Assembly: GCF_003086295.3 (NCBI RefSeq)
Contig: NC_092050.1
Location: forward strand, 146,140,699-146,204,698
DNA: 64,000 bases
Reading direction: 5' to 3'
Origin: Arachis hypogaea
Taxonomy: Eukaryota > Streptophyta > Magnoliopsida > Fabales > Fabaceae
Shown here: in pieces, positions 21,583-33,800 of the stretch
How positions within the stretch are numbered: the stretch's first letter is position 1
Layout: each line of letters opens with the position of its first letter
The notes under the pieces: generated by a model
What the model saw: the letters and a program-made list of their open reading frames with translations, nothing else
Databases searched by the model: none
What the model was told of the DNA's origin: nothing
Program-made: the position numbers and the translations under genes

Positions 21583-22430
21583 TATACGTAAGAAATAAAA
21601 AAAGTAATTTATTAAAAGTAGATTAATTACTTTGCAAATTAAACTCATGTAACTAATTTCTAGTGCATATCAATACTCGTACAATTTTACAACAAAGTAA
21701 ACTTCTATACTCGTTGAGAACATATGAATCAATGGTGAATGCTGATTTAGAAGCCACATCATATACCTATTCTTTAAAAAAGGATTTCCGGTGAGTGAAA
21801 TTCCTACCTGTCTTGAAGGAGTGTGATTCACGGTAGGTTTCATATTGTGGTTTCTCTTCACTCTTTCAAATAGGTTTCATATTGTGGTCTCTCTTCACTC
21901 TTTCACATATATTTTTATCTCTGTCTCCATTATTTATTTCATAATTTAATTCTCCTCCTTTCTATTCTTTCATATTCTCTCTGCAACCTCCTTCACTCCC
22001 CAATCCTTTTCTCTACCCTTCATCAGTACTGTAAATTTCTTTGTAACTATTCAATTTTTCCTTTTCTCTTTCTTTCATCAAAATTTGAATTGAAAGTTAA
22101 TTTAATGCCTCATGTTCACTTCTGTTATACTCCAAAAGATGATTTCATTTTTTTCCAATTCTTTCCGCTATCCAAGCTCTGATGTCCAACGACGATCCCT
22201 CATCTTGGTAGATAAAGTTGTCGCTCATCATTTGGACTCCTCAACTGCACGAGTTCTTCCTTACTGTGGTGTCTGCTACTGTGGCCATGATATGGTTACT
22301 GTTATTGACGAGGAGGCTGCAATTATGGGTTTCATCTGCATCTGAATTTACTGGTCAAGTCACATATCTCCCTTACATCCTTTTTAACAAAATCATTTTC
22401 TTTATTTATATATCTCTTCCTCATTGGTAC
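21583..22430. other. Non-coding stretch with a short tandem duplication
   Basis: A 34-36-bp unit beginning TAGGTTTCATATTGTGGT and ending CTCTTCACTCTTTCA is present twice in tandem at about 21833-21905. The remainder is pyrimidine-rich (21900-22080) and then more balanced (22110-22350). Short overlapping open frames there resemble no known protein. This is the left flank of the LTR retrotransposon at 22431. Confidence 0.5.
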
Positions 22431-22865
22431 TAATCCATTGGTTATAATCTGGTAAAACTATAAACTGGAATCTGCTTAAAACTAAATAAACACATGCTAC
22501 ATCAGGAGTACGTGGAGTATGTGTTTTGCTCTCCTAACGGGCACATCACTAAAGAGCAGTTACCATATAAATAGGCTAACATCCTCAACAACTCCACAAT
22601 ATTAGGCCCATTGAGTAACCGTCTGCAACACAATAATTCTATAAATAAAAAACTTCAACTACGCAAAGAGGTACCTTATTCATTCTGAATAACTTCATAT
22701 CTATCTTCTACTCTTACTAACATGAGTGTTGGAGTACCTTTGCAGATGCCCACCACCGCCGTTCTTGGAGAAAACCGACGTATCATCCTTCTCATCCAAG
22801 GAAAAGCGAGGCCGAACATAAAAAAAATGAGCTATACCTTGGAATTGGTTATTCACGCAAGAACA
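22431..22865 (+). repeat. 5' LTR (435 bp)
   Basis: It matches 37218-37658 along its whole length with scattered substitutions and small indels. It starts TAATCC where the partner starts TGATTC, and ends GAACA like its partner. The PBS follows immediately. Confidence 0.85.
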
Positions 22866-22884
22866 TTTGGCGCCCACCATGGGG
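22866..22884 (+). other. Primer-binding site of the old LTR element
   Basis: TTTGGCGCCCACCATGGGG directly follows the 5' LTR. The TGGCGCC core is the usual plant Ty3/gypsy-type tRNA primer site. Confidence 0.7.
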
Positions 22885-22954
22885 TCAAGTTTATTTAACC
22901 CAACTATCACTTTTTTTGTCCTGATTACCTATCCAATTTTGTCGATTTTAATCG

Positions 22955-23236
22955 ATGGCAGAAAAACAAAACAATCAATCTCCATAATCCCCTACTATAG
23001 CCGAACTATTGGCGATCAAGGAATCACTAAAAGCAGAAAATCGAAGGTTAATCGACCTCCTGAACCAAAACAAACAAGGTAATAAGAAGGATCAGAAAAG
23101 TCCTGACAACGGCAACAGCGGTGATGACCACATCTTGAGAATAACAACCATGGTAGTAGTCACTCCAAACCCATCAACAAGGAAACAAATTCTGCCAAAT
23201 GCTTTGGTAACAATATCTAATGGAATACAATTTTAG
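22955..23236 (+). pseudogene. Remnant of a gag N-terminus
   Basis: From ATG 22955 the start reads MAEKQNNQSP. After a stop and a frame change, the phrase PTIAELLAIKESLKAENRRL (about 22995-23055) continues. This resembles the first residues of Tat-type plant gag proteins as I remember them. Nothing further of gag or pol is present in the element, so it is a non-coding relic. Confidence 0.45.
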
Positions 23237-23690
23237 CTAAATATAAAACATTTTTGTTTTCCATGTTTTCATTAGAAATTCTGAATTAGCACAATGATGC
23301 AAGCATTTGATCAAATAAATCGATTTTATTATTTCTGATATACAACCAAGAATTGAATCACATATTAATCTAATCCAACTTGTAACGAATTTCTCTCATT
23401 TTTGTTTACATTATTATTGCTATAATTACTATTTTGCCCTGATTACTCAGTGATAATCCATATTATTTTATTCAAGTTTTTTCTTCATTTTTTTCAATTA
23501 TTTTTCCCTCGGAATAAGGAGATTCAGTTTTAACTTTAGACGAAAAATTCAAAACATGTGTTTAAAATAGAAAAAGAAAAATAACTTGGAAGACAATTAT
23601 AAGACGAATAACCTCAATGTATCAAACTGACAAGTCTTATACAATGGAGAAACAATGCATACGCATGACCTAACATGCTTATATAATTTA

Positions 23691-26109
23691 GGGTAAAAAA
23701 CGTATATGAGCCAAGGGGAGTTCAAAATTACCTAAATCCGCCAAATAAAATTCTGATACATCATTCTACCAAAGAACAAATTAATGTAATTCGAATCAAT
23801 ACAATTCGAATTATATTTGTATGTAATTCGAATTGATATAATTCGAATTACTTGAAAGCATAGACAACACGTAATTCGAATCAATATGTCACGAATTATA
23901 AACTTAGAGTTCGAATTGTATCAATTCGAATTAGTAGGAGACGTGCTTTGAATGGAGTTCGAATCAAGTTGATTCGAATTACTCTATTTTCGAAACTAGT
24001 AGTAATTCGAAACGATATAATTCGAATTACTCCCTTTTCGTAACAAATTCTAATAAATTTTTTTAATGAATTTATTTAAATTATAGTACAAAAAATATTT
24101 TATTCTATGCAAAATAATTTTTGAAAAAATAGCTTAAAAATATTTTTTAAATTATTTTGCATACAATAAAATATTTTTTTGTAGTATAATTTAAATAAAT
24201 TTATTAAAAAATATTCATGAGCTATCAAGAATGGGCAGAAGAGTATTGTATAAAGTTCGAATTGTTCACCGTATAATTTGAATAAGGCTTGGTTTGGTAA
24301 AGCTTTTACTTTTTAAAAGTTACAGCACTTGCGTTTGGTAAAATCACATTAAAAATAGTTTTTAATAAGCACAAGTACTATAATTGTGCTTGGTAAAACA
24401 ACTTTTAAAAATAAAAAAAATATAATAAACATATTTATAACGAAGAATAATATTTTTTTTCAAATTTTAGAGACCAATAATTTAAATATTTATTCGATTT
24501 ACTCTCTATATTAATATAAATAGAGTTATCATTAGTCAATAATAAAACTTGTACTGATACGTCTATTACCCATTTATATATATTGACTCACTTATACAAA
24601 TCACAAAAAATGAGACACATATCTCAAGTAAAATTATATGAAGATTATGTTAAAATTTATGAAGGTTAGGTTGAGAAATTAGAAATATATGAGGATTCCA
24701 ATGGCAATATAATGACAGGAAATATGTGTGAAAAAATAAATAAAATATATTTTTAATTGTTTTGTATGGAATAAAATATTTTCTTTAATTTCTAAATACA
24801 ATATTTAAACCCTAATAAATATTTTTTAATAAATTTATTTAAATTATACTACAAAAAATATTTTAAAAAATGTTAGGAGTACTATAAAAATTTGTAATGT
24901 TCTAATGACTTAGGTACTCAAATTTTAAATAAAGTACTCTACATAGTCAATAATAATTTAGAAATTAAAGAAAATATTTTATTCCATACAAAACAATTAA
25001 AAATATATTTTATTTATTTTTCCACACATATTTCCTGTCATTATATTGCCATTGGAATTCTCATATATTTCTAATTTCTCAACCTAACCTTCACAAATTC
25101 TAACACAATCTTCATATAATTTTACTTGAGATATGTGTCTCATTTTTTGTGATTTGTATAAGTGAGTCAATCTATATAAATGGGTAATAGACGTATCAGT
25201 ACAAGTTTTATTATTGACTAATGATAACTCTATTTATATTAATATAGAGAGTAAATCGAATAAATATTTAAATTATTGGTCTCTAAAATTTGAAAAAAAA
25301 ATATTATTCTTCGTTATAAATATGTTTATTATATATTTTTTTTTATTTTTAAAAGCTGTTTTACCAAGCACAATTATAGTACTTGTGCTTATTAAAAACT
25401 ATTTTTAATGTGATTTTACCAAACGCAAGTGCTGTAGCTTTTAAAAAGTCGTCTTTTAAAAGACAGCTTTCATAAGCTACTCTTAAAAAGTAAAAGCTTT
25501 ACCAAACCAAGCCTTATTCAAATTATACGGTGAACAATTCGAACTTTATACAATACTCTTCTGCCCATTCTTGATAGCTCATGAATATTTTTTAATAAAT
25601 TTATTTAAATTATACTACAAAAAAATATTTTATTGTATGCAAAATAATTTAAAAAATATTTTTTAAGCTATTTCTTTAAAATTATTTTGCATAGAATAAA
25701 ATATTTTTTGTACTATAATTTAAATAAATTCATTAAAAAAATTTATTAGAATTTGTTACGAAAAGGGAGTAATTCGAATTATATCGTTTCGAATTACTAC
25801 TAGTTTCGAAAATAGAGTAATTCGAATCAACTTGATTCGAACTTCCTTCAAAGCATGTCTCCCTACTAATTCGAATTGATACAATTCGAACTCTAAATTT
25901 ATAATTCGTGACATATTGATTCGAATTACGTGTTGTTAATGCTTTCAAGTAATTCGAATTATATCAATTCGAATTACATACAAATCTAATTCGAATTGTA
26001 TTGATTCGAATTACATTAATTTGTTCTTTGGTAGAATGATGTATCAGAATTTTGTTTGGCGGATTTAGGTAATTTTGAACCCCTCTTGGCTCATATACGT
26101 TTTTTACCC
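23691..26109. mobile_element. 2.4-kb foldback (palindromic) Mutator-type element
   Basis: The left arm 23691-24786 and the right arm (about 24955-26109) are inverted copies over roughly 1.1 kb each, with a loop of only about 170 bp. The exact 9-bp duplication TATAATTTA flanks it (23682-23690 and 26110-26118). The outer arm parts carry many AATTCGAATT palindromes. Deeper in each arm lies the GGCTTGGTTTGG end of a Tourist-like MITE family. The flanking trinucleotides there are TAA on the left and TTA on the right, mirror-imaged, so the arms arose by inverted duplication and not by two independent insertions. There is no coding sequence. Confidence 0.88.
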
Positions 26110-26118
26110 TATAATTTA

Positions 26119-27337
26119 TTTACTTTAATTTTCAATACGACATGACCTCTTATAAGGTAACACCAACCACTTTACTTTTACGTATCTTACCATTTCATAT
26201 ACCAATATGCTATACCTCGTCGTGAGTTACCAATCTGTATCTCATTTCAATTGACTTTCCTTAAGCATATCTAATATTGTTGTTTTTACTATACGTTTCT
26301 GCACCGAGTTCTATTTACAGGACAACATAATCACACTGATCAAAAGAAAATCAGGCAATGCTATATACCATCTCACTAAAACAACCCCGCAGCAACACCG
26401 CCAGATGGACTATAACTCGGACAACTTACACTTGGCATAAGCCCACTTTTCAAATCAACATATAAGACTAGCCTAAGAGTGCATTACATATAAATTCATA
26501 AGTCGAAATACGGTGATGTTCTACTCTTTCATTAATAATTTTTATTCCTCTACTTCCAATCTTATCTATTAAATTCCATTTACTATTATTCATTAATCTA
26601 AAAGTATCTTATGCACAATCGATCAAAATAAATTGCTCTGCAATAAATCTTCAAAATCACATACATTCAACCCACCGAATCTCCAACCGAAATATATTCC
26701 TTTATAAAGTGCTCTAATTACCAAGTCATTTACCATCAATTTTTTCCATACCAACACAAACTTACACTTCAAATGGTCAGATCCCAAAAGCAAAATACAA
26801 ATCAATCCAGAAAAAAGGACTTTTTACCAATTCAAAAATAAACTCAATTAGCAATTATCTCAATTAACAATTATCGTTACTTGATATATGGGTGATTAGC
26901 TCATCCCTTATTTTTCTATTTTACAATAATTTATACATGCTTACTTTCAACACATTTTATTTATGTTATAACATCTTTATTATTTACTCAATATTCAATA
27001 ATTAATTGCTTTGAGCAAGAAATTCGTCAATAAGTTGTTGTGGGTTAGAAAAATTCTCAAGACAATTGATCATTATATCATTGGATCATACAATCAATTC
27101 CGTCAACGAATACATATTTTCGAACTTTTCAGTTCGTGTCAATCAAATACTATGTGCATGCCATGAAAGATTATTCTCGAAAAAGTATCCCCTACACAAT
27201 TATATTGATCGAACAACTCTTACCATTCAATTGGTTTTTGAATAAATGTCGACTAACTGATTAAGTTTGGGGGCTACTACTTATTGCATAACCGATTTAT
27301 AGATAGACATAACTATCTCACTTTCTAATATTTTTTA
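26119..27337. other. Internal, non-coding remainder of the old LTR element
   Basis: About 1.2 kb between the two nested elements belongs to the LTR retrotransposon's interior. It contains a polypurine-like AAGTTTGGGGGCT near 27263, resembling the true tract near 37205. I see no conserved retroviral domain in any frame. Confidence 0.5.
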
Positions 27338-27809
27338 GGGCTGGGCTACACATACAAGCTTACAAGCTTACAAGTTGGCCCAGCCCAAATAGAAGCCACG
27401 CGCATAAAGAGAGACAACATGGCGCGTCAAAATCACGCGCTCAACACTACAACCGTTACGTATGGGAAACTCTTCCACTTCTTCCACTTCTTCCACTTCT
27501 CAAAACGCTTCGAAAACAAGGAAACCCTTCCATTTTCGAGCGAAAATCAAAGTTCAAAACATACAAATCGTTCTTCGAAACCTCCATCAAAACACCATCA
27601 AACTCTCCGTGAAGAATCTGAAGCAAAGCAACAATACTCAACATAAGTTCGTTAAGATTCCTGTATATTTTACTTTTCTTCTACGTCGTTCTTCTAGGGT
27701 TTACTTCTTGCTTCTTTGTTACACTGTTCTAAGTTCTACGTCGTTCTACGTTCTTGTTCTAAGTTCTCCTGCTATTGTTGTTGATTTTTGGGGGTTTATT
27801 CCGTAGATT

Positions 27810-30800
27810 GGGGGGTGTATACTGCTTGAACTTGTAATGTGGCTTGATATTGAAGCATGTTTGACTGATATATATGGATACTGTATCTGAATAATATCTA
27901 TGGGAGTATCTTACTGTTATCAACGGGTGTATCTGATTCTTACATATGGGTGTATCTTACTGTTATCAATGGGTGTATCTGACTCATATATGCGTGTATC
28001 TTATTGAGATCTCAATTAATTTGATATTGAAGCATGTTTGAGTGATACCTGACTGATATAAATGGATTTATCTGAATCATATCTATGGGTGTATCTCACT
28101 GTTATCAATGAGTGTATCTGAATCATATCTATGGGTGTATCTTATTGTTATCAATGGGTGTATTTGACTCATATATATGAGTGTATCGTACTGATGTCTT
28201 TGGGTGTATTTTTCGTTTCAGAGAAAATGGCAGCAAGAAACAAAACAAAAGACCTTAAGTGTGCCACACATCTCCTGAGTGATAAGTTCAGAAACATGAC
28301 TGAGGAGAAGAAGGCAATTGTGAGGGATCTCGGATTCGGTGGGTTGATGCACATCCCACCACTCAGGGTGGATCACCAACTCTTAAGGGAACTGACAAAC
28401 AACTTCAAACTTGGGGAGAACAGACTGAAGACAGGATATGGTTCTTTCCAAATAACACCAAAAACAATAGGTGATGCGCTTGGCATCAATGCAACAGGTA
28501 ACTAGCTCAAAATTATAGGTGTATATTAAGTTGATGCTTGGGTGTATTTAAGGTTGATGCTTGGGTGTATTTGAACCGACTTTGATACTTTGTTGTTTTC
28601 CTTTTTGTAGGAAATCTGTTTCCTGAGAAAGTTGAGTATAAGCAACTTTCTGATGATGACAAAATAATTTATAGAAGATTCCAGGGTAAGACCCTCAAAA
28701 GTCTTACCGATGAAATGATGGAAATCGGCGTTGGCAACGAAGAGGAACGCCTGATGTTCAAGAGGATATTCATCCTCTACATACAGATGGCGTTCCTTTT
28801 GCCAACGACGATAAACAAAATATCACCCGTGCACCTGGCCCCAATTTTTAAGATGGACGGCATATTGGAGAGAAACTGGGGGGGGGCATGTTTTGACCTT
28901 CTTGATCAAGGGCATCACAGACTACCAGGAGAAGAAGAAGAAGGCAATTGATGGCTGCCTCTTTGCCCTGATGATAATATACTTTCATCTTTCTGAAAAC
29001 AAAGGCAAGAAGAGGGCTGAAAGACCACCAAAGCCTTGGATTGCCAACTGGACTAAGGAGCAGTTGGTGGAAAGAATGACTGCAGAAAGAGAGGAAATTT
29101 TGGTAAGTAAACATAATATGTTGCTTGTATTTTATTTACATGAATGCTGCTAGCTAAAATATCTAATGTTTCAGGGGATTGTGAAGATGGCGGAGACAAG
29201 AGCAAGAGAAAAAATGAAAAAAAAAGAAAAAAAAGAAAAAAAACAAGAAATAAAAAAAAAACAAAAAAGGAAGGCGAGTCCAACATCGTCTTCGGAGACA
29301 GAAACAGCTACTGACATTGACACTTCTACCTCTGAGTCTGAGACTCAAGAAGACTCAGAGGATTCAGGAAGAAAACACCCCAGCAAAAAGGGGAAAAAGT
29401 AAGTACCATACTTGGGTGTAATTTCTTTTTCGAGTTGGGTGTATTTTGTTGATCACGTTGGGTGTGTGTAGTTTATTAAGCTGGGTGTGTTCGTTTGCTG
29501 CGTTGGATGTATATTGTATATTCAGTTGGGTGTATATTGTGAATTCATTTGGGTGTATTTTTAGTATGTTCTAAATAATGATTGTTTGCCTTCCAGAATG
29601 GACTCCAGAAAAAGAAAGCAGAGGCAAGAGGAGTCAGATTCTGATTCAGAATCTGAATCTGAACCAAGTGATGAGTAATGTCTTGAAATTATTACTCCTT
29701 TCTTTTGGCTTCATTATAAAGATTTCGTGTATTAACTGAAGTGTCTATTATTAACTTATAGGAGCGAAGAATCATCACCTGCAGAGAAGGAGAAGGAGAA
29801 GAAAAAAACAAAAACAACACCAAAAAAGTAAGCACTTCTTTGCATATAATTAGATTAGACGACTATTTTGTGATAAAATTAATTTCTTATTTCTAATTGG
29901 TACTCTTTTTTTTCCACTCAAAACACAACCAAAAAAGAAAAAAGTTGTTGTGGAGGATTCACCTCCTAAAGAAGATCAATACTTTAACGGGTACAGTACC
30001 TCGTAAGCTATATTACCGTCTATCATCGTAATTATTTTTGTTAACGTCTTCTTTTATGAATGTAGTGAGACATATGAAATATCAAGTGACAAACTAGATG
30101 AATGGCTAGGGCAAAATGTTGATAAATCTGCTGCAGAGGGGTATGTCTTGCTGGGCTGTCTATTTCATATTTTGGTGTGTTTTGTATGCTAATAATTGTT
30201 TCTTGTTTTGCAGGGAGAACCAAGCTGACCTGCGATCGACAGAAGGTCGCTATGTGTCGTCTGAAACGTAAGAAGCTTTATTATTTAATAAAATCTTGCT
30301 ATCATGATTTGGGTGTATTTTGTGGAACCATTTCGGTGTATTGTGTTGATCAAGTTGGGTGTATATTGTTTATTAAGTTGGGATATTTCGTTTGTTGTGT
30401 TGGGTGTATATTGTCCATTCGGTTGGTTGTATCTTGTGCATTCATTTGAGTGTATTTTATACCTGTATCTTATTTTGTCTGAATAACATCAAATCTGTTT
30501 TAGAATACCGGCTGTGAACTTGGGAAGTGATGCTCCTTCCTCTCAAGGACGCACAGAACAGAGTAGTGTAAACCAGCCGTCACAGAGCATGTAATTTCTC
30601 TTTCAAATAACCGTTACTTTTGTTATTCTATTACCCTTCTACTTCTAATTCTGTATATATTTTTTTTAGAAAAAAAAGCCCTTTATTATTTTATTCAAGA
30701 AAAAAAAGGCAGGAAAAAAAAGCAAAAACTGCAAGTATGTAAGTTCTCAAAAAAACAAAGCCTGTCTTCTTTTTGAATTGTTCGGGTGTATTTCTTGAAT

Positions 30801-33800
30801 TTCTTTGGGTGTATTTTAGGTTGAGTCCGTCTGATTCGAATATGATGGTTGTGAGGGAACAGACACCGTCGGAAGCGCTTGCAATGTGAGTTTTCCAATA
30901 ATATTTCAACCTTATAACCTTATTATTTTCAAAGGCGTTGTTAACCTTTCACTTTTCTTCTTGTTTAGAGTCCCGATTCAGGTTTTTGTGCCGGCATCCC
31001 AAACAACCACTAAGACAAATTTTGAACCAACCCCTATGCTACAGATTGAAGGGACTACAGAAACGTAAGAAATAGTATTGAGTGTATATTTGTTTAGAGT
31101 TTGGGTGTATATTAGCTAACAGTTTGGGTGTATATTGTTCCTGATTAGTTTTTTTTTACGCCGTGATTAATTTTTTGTAACTGTGCAGCACTCCTGAAAA
31201 CCCCCAAACAACTTCAAGAGACCACACCCACGATTCCCCCAGCTCCAACTAAAATGTAAGTTCATCAGACTAAAATCAATCTTTGCTTATCATTCGTATA
31301 TTCTTATTCTTATTCTTATTCTTATACATGATGACACAGTCATCCAGACGTAGAAGATGTTGTTGCCCTGTTGATGATGGCACGGACAGCATCCTATGTT
31401 CCTAAAACAGATCCAGGGGTGCCATCATTCAGCCTTGGATTGACTAATTCGAGCCAGGAGGGGGCGTCAACGCATGAGACAGAAAGGGCAAAATCTCCTG
31501 AATCTGCAAATTTGATAGAAGAATTGGACAATTTGGTCCAAAAAATAGCAAGCAGTGCGGCGAAGTGGAAGAACAAAAGTCCACAAATTCAGAGGGAGAC
31601 TGGGGGAGAAAGTTCTGCAAAGTTTCGAACTCCTGGGGGATTATATCAGATTACGTATGATATAAAACAAAAGTGCTACATCTGGGGGACGAGACTGAAG
31701 GAAGATGCAGATGGCAATACTAACAAGTATGAGGAGATGTGCACTCTGATTGGCCAAGGAGAATACACTTTGATGAGAATGCACCTTGTATCCCTCCAGG
31801 CAAAAAGTGATATAGAATCTCAGGTAATATTAGAATAACATTAATGTTTTTACACCAAAGTCAATTGCAATGCTTATTAATGTAAAATTGATTTCGGCAT
31901 ATATTTCTAGATTGTATCTGCCATCTGCCTCATCCTTAACCAGAAAAATGAAAAGAGGTTTCAAGAACAAATATACTGTCTCCCCCCCGATATTGTGGTA
32001 AGTGTTACTTTTACGAACTTTGGGTGTATTTTCTGTATTGATTTGGCTGTATTTTTTACGTTCCATTGGGTGTAAGTTTAGTATTTCATTTCTTGTTTTG
32101 CAATTCTTGCAGTGCATGGCACTTTCGGATCACCCAAACGGGGAATTCGTATCACCGAAAACGAAAAAGGAATTCAGGGTGGAAGCCTACCCGAGTTTCA
32201 TTCCCTTCATAGATAGAAAAAAATTAACTTCCCATCCATATGTAAGTTTTCGTTTGCTAAATTTGTTAGTACGCTTATTTACTTATACGCCAAATAAAAT
32301 AACGCACTGTTGAAATGTGGGAATCCTTCAGATTTTTGCTCTTGTTTGCCACATGGGGCATTGGTGGTTATGGCTAATAAATACAACAAAGCGAAAATGT
32401 CATATACTTGACCCGCTACACAAAAGAGCTCCAAGCGATGAGAGAAAGCAGGTTAATAAATTCACTGTAAGTTGCCTCTGTCTTCTTTACTTTAATATTT
32501 AGGTCTATTTCGTTAGTTGTGTTGGGTGTATATTGTCCATTCAGTTGGGTGTATCTTGTTCATTTATTCGGGTGTATTACTGATTTGTTTTGCTATTTAA
32601 GGGATATGTATTTTCAAGATTGATAACATATGCCGGCGGGGAACCTCTGCAGAAAGGGGAGAACGAGAAGAAAATTAAATCATCATATGTTAAAATATCA
32701 GGCCAAAAAACAAGGTATAAATTTGTGAGTCTGAACATTAAACTTTCGTAAATGAGATTTGTAATTTATTTTCTTCGTTTTCAGCTATGACTGCGCTATC
32801 TATGTTATGAAGTGGATGGAGTTAATTGAGCCGGAAAACATCAAAAAGAGGAAGTATGAATGGGATAATTGGCCACAGGTAACTGTCTTTAGAACTATAT
32901 AACTCTGTATTACTTTACTGAATTAATATTGCTGTTTAAACAGAATATCCTTTTTAATTGTAGGAGGAGGTGGACCACTATAGAGTGGAGTATGCTTCCC
33001 GGATACTATTCAGTGAGATGAATAAAGAAAGAGATCGGGCAATTAGGGAGAGTAGTGCTATAAGGCTGTCGAAGCTATCCTCTGTATTATTGAGTCCGTT
33101 TTGTCAGATTAATTCTGCTGATATAGAAACTGCGTAATCCAACTGCTGGGTAGTTTGTAAATTGAACAAATGATGTAAATATTTGCCATTTATCAACAAC
33201 TTCTATTCCATGTATATTTTTTCCCATAGTTAAACTATCTGTGCTGGTAAACTGTCTGTGATGTATTCAAAAGCTGTATTACAGGTGGTAAAATATTAAG
33301 GAAAAAATCAAGGCATATATAAACGCAAATTATAAACTGTTACACCTAACGCAGGTCTAATAATACACCCAACATTGCATAAAATATACACCCAAACTGT
33401 CTGTGCTGTATTCAAAATGTATGAATTACATTTACTAAAATATGAAGAAAAACATCAAATCAAATATTCACCCATAACCTGCGAATTTTTAGAGCTTTTG
33501 TTCTATATGAATCTATATATGTGTCTATATGTAAATTGTCAATGAACAAAAATACACCCAAAAGAACGGTGCTTTTACACCCATATTCTATAAAACTATA
33601 CACCCAAAGAGTTATCCCCTGCTGCTGGTACCCTGAACTGATAATTCATAACGTGTCCTTGATATTGGCTGGAATTTGAATGCGCCGCTGATGCAGCATC
33701 AAACAGGTTTATCTGAATATAACACTCACACATTAGCTAACCTATTAACGAGAAAAATAAACTCAATCGCCACAAATTTAAAGGACATTACTTTTACCTC

